A DNA stretch of 64,000 nt from UBA2357 sp041916775. GTDB lineage: Bacteria; Pseudomonadota; Gammaproteobacteria; Burkholderiales; Rhodocyclaceae. The translations under genes and the position numbers were made by a program. Of this stretch, positions 37,571 through 46,755 are shown in pieces (the first letter of the stretch is position 1; every line of letters begins with the position of its first letter). The stretch is taken from assembly GCA_041916775.1 (NCBI GenBank), contig JAYRYZ010000007.1:62001-126000 (forward strand), written 5' to 3'. The notes beneath the pieces are model-generated. The model had not been told where the DNA came from. It did not search any database and was given only the letters and a program-made list of their open reading frames with translations.

Positions 37571-38370
37571 TCGACCCACGTGAAGACCAGGCCGCCGGCC
37601 TGCGCCGCCTTTTCCGGCGCGCACCGCCCACCGTGGTGGCACTGTACGCGACCGGCCGCAACCGGGTGTGCTCCACGGTGCAGACCGCTTACCGCATCGC
37701 CGGTCAGGCCGAGCGCGTGCTGATCCTGGACGAGGCCACCGGCGCGGATACGCTCGCCGGCGTATTCGACCTGCCGCAAGGACAGGATCTCCTCAGCGTG
37801 CTGGGCGGCGGGGTGGATCCGGTTGACCTGGTCCAGCCGATTCCCGGCCTGCTCGGCCGCATTCCGGTGAGCGCCGCAGCGCTCGCACTACCGTTGCTCG
37901 ACGGCGAGCGGCGCAGCCAGTTGGTGTCGGCGCTGCGCCACATCCACCGCCACGCCGGCTTCGTGCTCATCCATTCGAGCGTGGACGCGGCGAGTGATCC
38001 GTCGCCCTTCATCTTTGCCGCGCCGCGCCGCCTGGTGGTGGCCGAGACCAGCCGCAGCGGCTTCCAGGAGGCCTACCGCATCATCCGCGAACTCGCCGCG
38101 TCCGGTGCGGGCTCGCTGCATCTGGCGGTTTCACGTGCCCGCGATCGTGCCGAAGCGGCTGCCTTCTTTGCCGGCATCAACGATCTCGTGCGTCGCCAGA
38201 TCGGCGTGCCGGTGGCCTGGCTGGGCGAGATCGAGCGTGACGACCTGTGCTCGGGGCTCGCGAACGAGGCCGCCGAGGTTTCGCCGCGCGGCGCGGAGGC
38301 CGCGTTCCTGCGGCGACTCGAGGCGCTTGCGGTCGGCAGGACCGCAAGACGGGCCATGCTGGCCGGGTGA
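37567..38370 (+). CDS. flhG: FlhG-like (MinD/ParA family) protein with a degenerate nucleotide site
   Basis: 267 residues. The N-terminal helix has DQAAGLR (7-13), the DQAxxLR motif by which FlhG stimulates the FlhF GTPase. The deviant Walker A expected as GKGGVGKT reads ATGRNRVCST (28-37), lacking the essential lysines, and the DxxxG switch II is not found. The rest follows the FlhG fold (VLILDEATGADTLAGVF, VVAETSRSGFQEAYRII). It therefore probably no longer binds ATP or dimerises on membrane, yet may still act on FlhF. Coupled to flhF by a four-base overlap. Confidence 0.8.
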   Translation: MIDPREDQAAGLRRLFRRAPPTVVALYATGRNRVCSTVQTAYRIAGQAERVLILDEATGADTLAGVFDLPQGQDLLSVLGGGVDPVDLVQPIPGLLGRIPVSAAALALPLLDGERRSQLVSALRHIHRHAGFVLIHSSVDAASDPSPFIFAAPRRLVVAETSRSGFQEAYRIIRELAASGAGSLHLAVSRARDRAEAAAFFAGINDLVRRQIGVPVAWLGEIERDDLCSGLANEAAEVSPRGAEAAFLRRLEALAVGRTARRAMLAG

Positions 38371-38492
38371 ATTCCATGTCGCTCACCTATTCGTCTGGAA
38401 ATGCGCACGCGCCTGCGGGACAATGTAGGCCCGCTCCGGTGCGCGTGACCTTGGTCTCGCGGCCCGGTCGCACCAAGACGCAGGCGATATGG

Positions 38493-39260
38493 ATGTACGA
38501 CGCTGACGGAAACCTCGACAAGGCCCAGCTGGTGGAGAGCTATGCGCCGCTGGTGAAGCGCCTTGCCTGTCACCTGCTGACCAAGCTGCCCGCGAGCGTA
38601 CAGCTCGAGGACATGGTACAGAACGGCATGATCGGTCTGCTCGACGCGATCGGCCGTTTCGAGGACGGCATGGGGGCGCAGTTCGAAACCTATGCAGTGC
38701 AACGCATCCGCGGCGCGATGCTGGATGGCCTGCGCGAGAGCGACTGGCTGCCGCGCAGCCTGCGGCGCGACATGCGGCGCATCGAATCTGCGGTGCACGC
38801 CCTCGAGCAGCACCACGGCCGCCCGCCCACAGAGACCGAACTCGCCACCGCGCTCGACATGCCTTTGCCGGAGTACCAGCGCATGCTGCAGGACGCGCGC
38901 GGCCACCAGCTCGTCTATATCGAGGATTTCAGCGGTAGCGACGGTGAGGATTTTCTCGAGCGCTACCTTGTCGACGAGGGCGATAACCCGCTCGCCCTGC
39001 TCGAGGACGCCGATCTGCGCGCGAACCTGGTGCAGGCAATCGACGATCTGCCGGAGCGCGAGAAGCAGGTGATGGCCCTGTACTACGAAGAAGAACTCAA
39101 CCTGCGCGAGATCGGTGAGGTGCTCGGTGTCTCCGAGTCGCGCGTGTGCCAGCTCCACAGCCAGTCGGTGGCGCGCCTGCGTGCGCGCCTCTTCGGTGAG
39201 GAGGGGGCGAAGCCCACCACGCCCCGGCGCGGCCGCCCGCCCAAGCGCGCCGCCGCCTGA
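38493..39260 (+). CDS. fliA: flagellar sigma factor FliA (sigma-28)
   Basis: 255 residues from ATG 38493, where the family normally begins (MYDADGNLDKAQLVESYAPLV). Regions 2 (VQLEDMVQNGMIGLLDAI), 3 and 4 (LPEREKQVMALYYEEELNLREIGEVLGVSESRVCQLHSQ) are complete; a basic Pro-rich tail follows. The frame stays open back to 38376 (ATG) and beyond, but the added part is unlike FliA. It directs late flagellar genes and is inhibited by FlgM, encoded at 46756. Confidence 0.92.
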   Translation: MYDADGNLDKAQLVESYAPLVKRLACHLLTKLPASVQLEDMVQNGMIGLLDAIGRFEDGMGAQFETYAVQRIRGAMLDGLRESDWLPRSLRRDMRRIESAVHALEQHHGRPPTETELATALDMPLPEYQRMLQDARGHQLVYIEDFSGSDGEDFLERYLVDEGDNPLALLEDADLRANLVQAIDDLPEREKQVMALYYEEELNLREIGEVLGVSESRVCQLHSQSVARLRARLFGEEGAKPTTPRRGRPPKRAAA

Positions 39261-39272
39261 CGGGAACAGTTC

Positions 39273-40013
39273 ATGGACAAGATCAGCCTGCTGGGACTCG
39301 GCCTCGGGATCGCTGCGATTCTCGTCGGGCAGGTGCTCGAGGGTGGGCATGTGGCCTCGCTGGTGCAGCCCACTGCGCTCCTGATCGTGCTGGGCGGTAC
39401 GCTCGGGGCAGTGATGCTGCAGAGCCCGGTGAGGGTGTTCATGGACGGCCTGCGCATGGCGCGCTGGGTGTTCGTTCCGCCCCAGATCGACCACGGCGCA
39501 GTGGTCGAAGAGGCCACCGCCTGGAGCCATGTGGCACGCAAGGAGGGCCTGCTGGCGCTGGAAGCACGCATCCCCACACTCAACGATCCCTTCATGCGAC
39601 GCGGCATTCAGTTGCTGGTGGATGGCGTCGAGCCCGAGCGGCTGCGGGAAGTGCTCGAAGTCGAGATCGGTGCCACCGAACATCAGCTCAAGCTCGGTGC
39701 GCGGATCTGGGAGTCTGCCGGCGGATACTCGCCGACCATCGGCATTCTCGGTGCGGTGATGGGCCTCATTCACGTGATGGAGAACCTCAGCGACCCATCC
39801 AAGCTCGGTGCGGGTATCGCGGTGGCCTTCGTCGCGACGATCTACGGCGTGGGTCTCGCCAACCTGGTGTTCCTGCCGATGTCGAAAAAGCTGATGTCGC
39901 ACATCGCCACCCTCGTGTCGGTGCGCGAGATGCTCGTGGATGGGCTCGTGGGCATCGCCAACGGCGACAATCCGCGCATCATCGAGAGCCGGATGCGCGG
40001 CTACATCGTCTGA
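39273..40013 (+). CDS. motC: flagellar motor stator protein MotC (MotA family)
   Basis: 246 residues with four membrane helices. It begins MDKISLLGLGLGIAAILVGQ; the cytoplasmic loop has FMRRGIQLLVDG, and the C-terminal part GGYSPTIGILGAVMGLIHVM plus the LANLVFLPMSKKL helix is MotA/TolQ-like. Follows fliA by 12 bases and precedes motD by 19; together they form a proton-driven stator. The MotC rather than MotA name is by similarity to the Pseudomonas second stator. Confidence 0.88.
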   Translation: MDKISLLGLGLGIAAILVGQVLEGGHVASLVQPTALLIVLGGTLGAVMLQSPVRVFMDGLRMARWVFVPPQIDHGAVVEEATAWSHVARKEGLLALEARIPTLNDPFMRRGIQLLVDGVEPERLREVLEVEIGATEHQLKLGARIWESAGGYSPTIGILGAVMGLIHVMENLSDPSKLGAGIAVAFVATIYGVGLANLVFLPMSKKLMSHIATLVSVREMLVDGLVGIANGDNPRIIESRMRGYIV

Positions 40014-40032
40014 GCGCCGGGAGCCCGCGATC

Positions 40033-40965
40033 ATGGCAAGGCGGCGCAAGGCGGAAGACGAGCACGAGAACCACGAACGCTGGCTGGTCTCCTACGCCGA
40101 TTTCATCACGCTGCTGTTCGCCTTCTTCGTCGTGATGTACTCGCTCTCGTCGATCAACGAGGGCAAGTACCGGGTGCTGTCCGATTCGCTGGTGACCGCG
40201 TTCCGCAACGTCACCGTCACCGAGACCGGTTCACCGGACATGGTCGCGCCGGTGATTCAGCCCATTCCGCTGCCGATCCCCATGCCGCCACGCCAGGCCG
40301 ATTCGCCGGAACGCCGTCAGGCCGAGGCGCGCCGTGCCGAGCAGGTGCAGCGCATGCGCAGCATGGCCGACAATATCCGCGAGGTGCTGGAGCCACTCAC
40401 GCGCAGCGGCCAGGTCACCGTCACCGAGGGCGCACACGGCATTTCGGTGCAGATCAACGCGAGCGTGCTGTTCGCGCCCGGCGAGGCCACGCTTGGCCCT
40501 ACCGCGACTGCGCCGCTGCGGGCTGTGGCGCAGGTCATCGCGGGCGCGACCTTTCCGGTGAAGGTGGAGGGTCACACCGACAACATCCCGATCGCGACCT
40601 TCCGTTTCCCGTCGAACTGGGAGCTTTCTTCGGCGCGTGCATCCTCGGTGGTGCGCCTCTTCATCGAGACCGGTGTGGCACCGGGCAGGCTCACCGCGGC
40701 GGGCTACAGCGACCAGCGCCCCATTGCTGACAACGCGAACGAGGAGGGCAGGGCGCGCAACCGGCGCGTGACCATCCTCATCGAATCGATGTTTGCCGAG
40801 CCCGAGGAGCCGCCGGTGCCAAGCACGCCCGCGCGCATCCGCGAAGGTGAGTCCATCCGCTCCATCATGCCGGAGCCGTCCGCCGAGGTGCTGCCCGAAC
40901 CGATTGCACCGGCGCCGCTGCCGGAGGCGCCAACCACGCCGCCGCCGGCAGCCGCGGGCAACTGA
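40033..40965 (+). CDS. motD: flagellar motor stator protein MotD (MotB family)
   Basis: 310 residues: short cytoplasmic start, one membrane helix with the proton-binding Asp23 in SYADFITLLFAFFVVMYS, a Pro-rich plug/linker, and an OmpA-like peptidoglycan-binding domain (about 150-255, VEGHTDNIPI, SSARASSVVRLF, NRRVTILI). A long Pro/Glu tail of about 50 residues is extra. It anchors the MotC-MotD stator. Ends nine bases from the convergent parC. Confidence 0.88.
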   Translation: MARRRKAEDEHENHERWLVSYADFITLLFAFFVVMYSLSSINEGKYRVLSDSLVTAFRNVTVTETGSPDMVAPVIQPIPLPIPMPPRQADSPERRQAEARRAEQVQRMRSMADNIREVLEPLTRSGQVTVTEGAHGISVQINASVLFAPGEATLGPTATAPLRAVAQVIAGATFPVKVEGHTDNIPIATFRFPSNWELSSARASSVVRLFIETGVAPGRLTAAGYSDQRPIADNANEEGRARNRRVTILIESMFAEPEEPPVPSTPARIREGESIRSIMPEPSAEVLPEPIAPAPLPEAPTTPPPAAAGN

Positions 40966-40974
40966 GGCACCCGG

Positions 40975-43323
40975 TCAGCGCAGCCTTTCCGGCGTGATCT
41001 TGCGCGCCAGCGACATGCCCTTGCGTGCGCGGCGGTGACGCAGGCTCTCGCGCTGCGCCGGGCTCAGCGTCACCTGCGCCGGCTTGCCGCCTCGCGCGCT
41101 GCCCTCCACCTGCAACTCCGCGTCGTTGGCCGGGACGGCCACCGCGTTGAGCGTCTCGTTCTCTTCCAGCGCCATCACGATCACGCCGCGGCCGCCGGCC
41201 TGCACCTTCATTTCGGTGAGCGGGAACACCAGCAGCCGGCCGTTCGCCGAGGCGGCGCACAGCCAGTCGCCGCGCAGCGGGGCGGGTTCGAGGGGGCGCT
41301 CGCCTTTCTCCAGGGTCATGAAGGCCTTGCCGGCACGCTGGCGGCTGATCGCGTCGGCGAGCGTGCAGATGAAGCCGTAGCCGCCCGAGTTCGCGAACAG
41401 CCAGCGGCTCTCCGGCACGGCCGACAGCACCTGCGCGAGCTTGCCGCCGTCCTGGAACTCGACGAAGGTGGCGATCGGCGAACCGTCGCCACGCCCGCCC
41501 GGCAGGTCGGAGACCTTCACGGTGTAGGCGCGGCCGTTGCTGTCCAGGACGATGAGCGGCCAGGTGGTGCGCGATTCGATGAGCGCGAAGGGATGGTCAC
41601 CTGCCTTGTAGCTGATGCTCTCGGGGGCAATGCCGTGACCCTGGCGCGAGCGCACCCAGCCGTTCTTCGACACGATCACCGTCACCGGTTCGTCCGGCAC
41701 GCTGATCTCGGCGACGGCCACCGGGCTCACCGCTTCGAGTACGGTGCGGCGCGCGTCGCCATACTTCTTCGCGTCGTCGCGGATCTCCTTGAGGATCAGG
41801 CGCGTCATTGCCGCGCGGCTGTCGAGCAGCTCCTGCAGGCCCTCGCGCTCCTCGCGCAGCTCGGCGAGCTCCTTCTCGATGCGGAAGCCCTCCAGGCGTG
41901 CGAGCTGGCGCAGGCGGATCTCGAGGATGTCCTCGGCCTGCACCTCGCTGAGGCCAAAGGCGGCGATCAGCGCCGGCTTGGGCTCATCCGACTCGCGGAT
42001 GACGCGGATCACCTCCTCGATGTGCAGGAAGGCGATCATGCGGCCTTCGAGGATGTGGATGCGGCGATCCACCTCGTCGAGACGGTGGCGGGTGCGGCGG
42101 TCCACCGTGACGAAGCGGAAATCGATCCACTCCCGCAGGATCTGCACCAGCCCCTTTTGCTGCGGACGGCCATCGCGGCCGATCATCGTGAGGTTGATCG
42201 AGGTGTTGGTCTCGAGGCTGGTGTGTGCGAGCAGCACTGCCATGAACTCGTCGCGGCCCTGGCGGCTGGACTTTGGCTCCAGCACGATGCGGACGGCCGC
42301 CTTGTCGCTCGACTCGTCGCGCACCGTGTCGAGTACGCCCAGCACCAGCTGCTTGAGGTTCTTTTGTTCCTGCGAGACTTCCTTCTTGCCGGCGCGCGGC
42401 TGCGGGTTGGTGAGCGTCTCGATCTCGGCAAGCACGCTGGCGGTGGAGACGCCGTGCGGCAGCTCGTCCACGATCACCCGCCACTGGCCGCGTGCGAGAT
42501 CCTCGACATGCCAGCGTGCGCGCAGGCGCAGCGAGCCGCGTCCGCTGGCATACGCATCGCGGATGGTCTCCGGCGGCGAGATGATCTGACCGCCGCCCGG
42601 ATAGTCCGGCCCCGGCAGTAGCGGCAGGATCTCGTCGAGCCCCGCCTCGGGGTTGCGGATCAGGTGGCAAGCGGCCTCGGCGACTTCGTTGAGATTGTGC
42701 GGCGGAATCTCGGTGGCCATGCCCACCGCGATGCCGGAGGCGCCGTTGAGCAGCACGAAGGGCAGGCGCGCGGGCAGGAACTGCGGTTCCTGGAAGGCGC
42801 CGTCGTAGTTGGGGAGGAAATCCACCGTGCCGCGGTCGATCTCGGACAGCAGCAGTTCTGCAATCGGCGTGAGGCGGCATTCGGTGTAGCGCATCGCCGC
42901 GGCCGAGTCGCCATCGCGCGAGCCGAAGTTGCCCTGGCCATCGACGAGCGGATAGCGCAGCGAGAAGTCCTGCGCCACCCGCACCATCGCGTCGTACACC
43001 GAGATGTCGCCGTGCGGGTGGTACTTGCCGATGACGTCGCCGACCACACGCGCCGACTTCACATGCTTGGAGGTCGCCGACAGGCGCATCTCGTTCATCG
43101 CATGCAGGATGCGCCGCTGCACCGGCTTCAGCCCGTCCTCGACCTGCGGCAGGGCGCGCGAGCGCACCACGCTCATCGCATAGGCGAGATAGGCGCGCTC
43201 GGCGAAGGCATCCAGCGCGAGGCTGCCGTCGTCGCTGCCTGCGCCTTCCACACTGGTTGGCGGCGGGGGCGGGGCAGGGGGGGGCGCGGCGTCGGAGAAG
43301 AGGTCCAGGCTGTCGTTGCTCAT
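40975..43323 (-). CDS. parC: DNA topoisomerase IV subunit A
   Basis: 782 residues. An Ala/Pro-rich leader (1-30) precedes the conserved start; catalytic Tyr146 lies in AMRYTECRL, and the quinolone-determining region is HPHGDISVYDAMV. Ile107 stands where E. coli ParC has Ser80, and Asp111 where it has Glu84. The C-terminal domain has the beta-pinwheel repeats. With ParE it decatenates chromosomes. parC and parE are on the same strand but are separated by the opposed mazEF pair. Confidence 0.93.
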   Translation of the reverse strand: MSNDSLDLFSDAAPPPAPPPPPTSVEGAGSDDGSLALDAFAERAYLAYAMSVVRSRALPQVEDGLKPVQRRILHAMNEMRLSATSKHVKSARVVGDVIGKYHPHGDISVYDAMVRVAQDFSLRYPLVDGQGNFGSRDGDSAAAMRYTECRLTPIAELLLSEIDRGTVDFLPNYDGAFQEPQFLPARLPFVLLNGASGIAVGMATEIPPHNLNEVAEAACHLIRNPEAGLDEILPLLPGPDYPGGGQIISPPETIRDAYASGRGSLRLRARWHVEDLARGQWRVIVDELPHGVSTASVLAEIETLTNPQPRAGKKEVSQEQKNLKQLVLGVLDTVRDESSDKAAVRIVLEPKSSRQGRDEFMAVLLAHTSLETNTSINLTMIGRDGRPQQKGLVQILREWIDFRFVTVDRRTRHRLDEVDRRIHILEGRMIAFLHIEEVIRVIRESDEPKPALIAAFGLSEVQAEDILEIRLRQLARLEGFRIEKELAELREEREGLQELLDSRAAMTRLILKEIRDDAKKYGDARRTVLEAVSPVAVAEISVPDEPVTVIVSKNGWVRSRQGHGIAPESISYKAGDHPFALIESRTTWPLIVLDSNGRAYTVKVSDLPGGRGDGSPIATFVEFQDGGKLAQVLSAVPESRWLFANSGGYGFICTLADAISRQRAGKAFMTLEKGERPLEPAPLRGDWLCAASANGRLLVFPLTEMKVQAGGRGVIVMALEENETLNAVAVPANDAELQVEGSARGGKPAQVTLSPAQRESLRHRRARKGMSLARKITPERLR

Positions 43324-43450
43324 CGGGGCGAACTGCTGTGGTGGCGTTTCCGGGAGGCGCGATCATACCTTGGGGCGGGCCAGTGGGGCGACTGCGGATG
43401 TGGCGTCTGACCCGGTGCGGCGCGCCACGGCGGGTCATGTATCGACAATG

Positions 43451-43479
43451 TTGCTACGAGAGCGGATGCTTGCTACGCT
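43451..43479 (+). promoter_or_regulatory. promoter of mazEF
   Basis: TTGCTA, 17 bases, TACGCT, 36 bases before mazE. Both boxes are imperfect. Confidence 0.4.
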
Positions 43480-43514
43480 TTGCCCAGGTTGGGTGACGTT
43501 ACGAGGAGTCGGGT

Positions 43515-43757
43515 ATGCGGGTAACTGTCAAGAAATGGGGCAACAGCGCCTCCGTGCGAATTCCGGCTGCGGTCATGGCTGCGGCGAATCTCACCATCGA
43601 TGCGAACGTGGATGTGCGCGAGGAGCAAGGACGCATCGTCATCGAGCCGATCGTGCCCACCGAAAACGAGCTCGATGCACTGCTCGCGGGCATCACGCCG
43701 GACAATCTGCATGAGGCCATTGACTTCGGGCCTGCGATCGGCAGGGAGTCCCTGTAA
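43515..43757 (+). CDS. mazE: MazE-type antitoxin (AbrB/SpoVT fold)
   Basis: 80 residues. N-terminal swapped-hairpin DNA-binding domain VTVKKWGNSASVRIPAAVM, then VDVREEQGRIVIEPI and an acidic C-terminal toxin-binding tail. It should neutralise MazF and repress its own promoter. GAGGAG lies upstream of ATG 43515; the stop overlaps the mazF start by one base (TAATG). Confidence 0.9.
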   Translation: MRVTVKKWGNSASVRIPAAVMAAANLTIDANVDVREEQGRIVIEPIVPTENELDALLAGITPDNLHEAIDFGPAIGRESL

Positions 43758-44092
43758 TGCCCGGCTACGTGCCGGATTCCGGGGACGTCGTCTGGTTGCA
43801 GTTCGATCCGCAGGCCGGGCATGAGCAGGCCGGACGCCGGCCGGCGGTGGTCCTGAGCCCGGCGAGCTACAACGGCATTACCGGCCTGATGCTGTGCTGC
43901 CCCATGACCACCCGGATCAAGGGCTATCCGTTCGAGGTGTTGCTGGCCGACGACCAGGGTAGTGCGGTGTTGGCCGATCAGGTGAAGAGCCTCGATTGGC
44001 GGGCACGCCTCGCGAGCTTCAAGGCGAAGGTGTCGCCAACCGAGCTGTCGGAGATACGCCGGAAAGCGGGTGCGTTGATCGGGAAGGCTTGA
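43757..44092 (+). CDS. mazF: MazF-type endoribonuclease toxin
   Basis: 111 residues, full length. PDSGDVVWLQFDP, the catalytic-loop QAGRRPAVVLSP, the CCPMTTRIKGYPFEV segment and VLADQVKSLDW are all intact, so the toxin should be active as an mRNA interferase. It sits with mazE between parE and parC on the opposite strand, 54 bases from the parE stop. Confidence 0.9.
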   Translation: MPGYVPDSGDVVWLQFDPQAGHEQAGRRPAVVLSPASYNGITGLMLCCPMTTRIKGYPFEVLLADDQGSAVLADQVKSLDWRARLASFKAKVSPTELSEIRRKAGALIGKA

Positions 44093-44146
44093 TCGGGCTG
44101 GGGCCGGCTGCCATCCGACACAGCTTGAGCACGGCGCGCGTGGCTC

Positions 44147-46120
44147 TCAGACATCCGCCTCCACGCTGTCGCCTTTTTCCTCCATCCAGGCGCGGCGGCT
44201 CGAGGCTTCGCCCTTGCCCATCAGCAGGTTGAACATCTTCAGGGTCTCCTCGATCGCGCCGGCGCGCACCTTCACTGGCAGCACGCGGCGGGTGGCCGGG
44301 TCCATGGTGGTCTCGCGCAACTGGTCGGGGTTCATCTCGCCCAGACCCTTGAAGCGGCCGATCTCGATCGCGTCCGGCTTGAAGCCTTCCGCCGCGACGC
44401 GGTCGCGGATCGCTGCGAGCTCGCCGTCGTCGAGCGCATACAGGCGACGCGCCGGGCGCTTCTTGCCCTGGGCGGGTACGTCCACCCGGTACAGGGGCGG
44501 CTGGGCGACGTAGATGTGGCCGAGCTCGATCAGGCGCGGGAAGTGGCGGAAGAAGAGGGTGAGCAGCAGCGTCTGGATGTGGGCACCGTCCACATCCGCG
44601 TCGGACATGATGATGACCTTGCCGTAGCGCAGCCCGGAAAGATCCGGCGTGCTGTCGGCCTTGTGCGCGTCCACGCCGAGCGCCACCGCGATGTCGTGGA
44701 TCTCGGCGTTGGCCAGCAGCCGGTCCGGGTCGATCTCCCACGCGTTCTGAACCTTGCCGCGCAAGGGCAGGATGGCCTGGGTTTCCTTGTTGCGCGCCAT
44801 CTTGGCCGAGCCGCCCGCGGAGTCGCCCTCGACGAGGAAGAGCTCGTTCTCGGCGATGTCCTCGGATTCGCAGTCGGAGAGCTTGCCGGGCAGCACCGCG
44901 ACGCCGGAGGTCTTCTTCTTCTCGACCTTCTGCGCGCTCTTCTGCCGCGCCATCGCCTGCTTGATCGACAGCTCGGCGATCGCGCGGCCGGCCTCGACGT
45001 GATTGTTGAGCCAGATCTCGAAGGGGTCGCGCACCTGGCTGGAGACCAGCTTCACCGCCTCGCGCGAGTTGAGCTTCTCTTTCACCTGGCCCTGGAATTG
45101 CGGGTCCAGCAGACGCGCCGAGAGCACGAAGCTCATCCGCCCGCACACGTCCTCCTGCTGCAGCTTGACGCCGCGCGGCAGCAGCGCGTGATGGTCGATG
45201 AAGGTCTTCATCGCCTCGAACACGCCGGCGCGCAGGCCGGACTCGTGGGTGCCGCCGGCCACGGTGGGGATGAGGTTCACATAGGATTCGCTCGGCACCG
45301 CGGATTCGAACCAGGCGAGCGCCCACGCCGCGCCCTCGCCATTCGCAAAGCTGCCGTCCTCGGCGTCGGCATAGCGTTCGCCGGTGAAGATCGGCGCCAC
45401 CGGCTCGATGTCGCCCGCCACCTCGCGCAGGTAGCCTGCGAGACCTTCCGGGTAGCTCCATGTCTTCGACAGCGCAGGGCCGCTCGTCTGTTCCACGTCC
45501 AGCCGTACCGCGACACCGGGCAGCAACACCGCCTTGCTACGCAAGAGGCGCTCGATCTCGGGGAGGGGGATGCGCGGCGATTCGAAATACTTCGGATCCG
45601 GCCACACCCGCACCCGCGTGCCGGTCTGACGTCCACAGTCGCCTTCCTGGCGCAGCGCGCCGATGCGCTCGCCGCCCTCCGAGAAGTCGATGCGGTGAAT
45701 CTTGCCGTCGCGTTTCACCTCGACCTCGACACGGGTGGACAGCGCGTTCGTCACGGAGACGCCCACGCCGTGCAGCCCGCCGGAGAACGCGTAGGCGGTG
45801 TTGCCGTCACGCTTGTCGAACTTGCCGCCGGCGTGCAGTCGGGTGTAGGCGAGCACCACCACCGGCAAGCCTTCCTGCGGATGCAGGCCGACCGGGATGC
45901 CGCGGCCGTCGTCGGCCACCGTCACCGAGCCGTCGAGGTGCAGGGTGACGTGGATCTTCCTCGCGAACCCACCCAGCGCCTCGTCGGCTGCGTTATCGAT
46001 GACTTCCTGGATGATGTGGGCGGGCGAGTCGGTGCGGGTGTACATGCCCGGCCGCTCGCGCACGGGTTCGAGTCCTTTCAGGACGCGGAAGGAGGATTCG
46101 TCGTAGTGCTTGCCTGTCAT
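44147..46120 (-). CDS. parE: DNA topoisomerase IV subunit B
   Basis: 657 residues from ATG 46120. GHKL ATPase domain (EVIDNAADEAL, DDGRGIPVG, GGLHGVGVSVTNAL), transducer, and Toprim domain with LVEGDSAGGSAK and IIMSDADVDGAHIQ. Partner of ParC. A frame open to 46456 upstream lacks similarity. It lies between the flgN gene and mazEF. Confidence 0.94.
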   Translation of the reverse strand: MTGKHYDESSFRVLKGLEPVRERPGMYTRTDSPAHIIQEVIDNAADEALGGFARKIHVTLHLDGSVTVADDGRGIPVGLHPQEGLPVVVLAYTRLHAGGKFDKRDGNTAYAFSGGLHGVGVSVTNALSTRVEVEVKRDGKIHRIDFSEGGERIGALRQEGDCGRQTGTRVRVWPDPKYFESPRIPLPEIERLLRSKAVLLPGVAVRLDVEQTSGPALSKTWSYPEGLAGYLREVAGDIEPVAPIFTGERYADAEDGSFANGEGAAWALAWFESAVPSESYVNLIPTVAGGTHESGLRAGVFEAMKTFIDHHALLPRGVKLQQEDVCGRMSFVLSARLLDPQFQGQVKEKLNSREAVKLVSSQVRDPFEIWLNNHVEAGRAIAELSIKQAMARQKSAQKVEKKKTSGVAVLPGKLSDCESEDIAENELFLVEGDSAGGSAKMARNKETQAILPLRGKVQNAWEIDPDRLLANAEIHDIAVALGVDAHKADSTPDLSGLRYGKVIIMSDADVDGAHIQTLLLTLFFRHFPRLIELGHIYVAQPPLYRVDVPAQGKKRPARRLYALDDGELAAIRDRVAAEGFKPDAIEIGRFKGLGEMNPDQLRETTMDPATRRVLPVKVRAGAIEETLKMFNLLMGKGEASSRRAWMEEKGDSVEADV

Positions 46121-46280
46121 GGGTGTGGGTCTGGCTGGTTCGGGTCCGGCGCGTGCTAGGGCCGGCTCGAGGCTGGCGGGGCGCACAAGGATACCCGTGC
46201 GGCGCGACGATGCAAGCGCCACGCGCTGCAATCGACGCGTCAGCAGGGAAGCAGTAAGGAAGCCGAGCTGCGAAGGATGT

Positions 46281-46754
46281 TCAGGCGCTGCCGAGGATGC
46301 GGCCGCCGCCGGTGGGGCGGGCGGCGCCATCTGCACCATACAGCTGAGGCTGGTCGGCCGCCGTGAGCAGCACCGAGAGGGCGGCCTGGTTGTGATGCAT
46401 GCGCTCGGTGATGAGCTTGCCGTTGATATCGTTGCGCTCGCGCGCCTCGCGTGCAAAGGCGAGCACCTCGTCCCAGCGCGCGAGGGTGTCGGGCATGCTG
46501 GCGCAGAGCGTGCGCACCGAGGCGTCGCTGTTCGGCAGGCGCAAACGCCCGAGCAGCATTGCGCGCCCGTCGTGCTGGCGCTGCAGCAGTTGATAGACCT
46601 CGCTCTTCTCGCGCACCAGCGCGAGCAGGGCGTCGCTCTCGCCGGCGATCAGGAGCTTTTCCTCCTGCTCGAGGATGTCGAGGATGCGGCGCATCAATGC
46701 ACGTTCGCCATCGATGAGGATGGCGATGCGATGCAGGTCTGCCTGGGTCGCCAC
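46281..46754 (-). CDS. flgN: flagellar export chaperone FlgN
   Basis: 157 residues, nearly all helical, without membrane segments, matching FlgN in length and in the LxxEQEKLLIAGESDALLALVREKSEVYQLLQR-type heptad pattern. FlgN chaperones FlgK and FlgL for export. GTG 46754 lies just one base beyond the flgM stop. Same strand and operon as flgA? flgM has its own sigma-28 promoter at 47093. Confidence 0.78.
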   Translation of the reverse strand: MATQADLHRIAILIDGERALMRRILDILEQEEKLLIAGESDALLALVREKSEVYQLLQRQHDGRAMLLGRLRLPNSDASVRTLCASMPDTLARWDEVLAFAREARERNDINGKLITERMHHNQAALSVLLTAADQPQLYGADGAARPTGGGRILGSA

Positions 46755-46755
46755 G

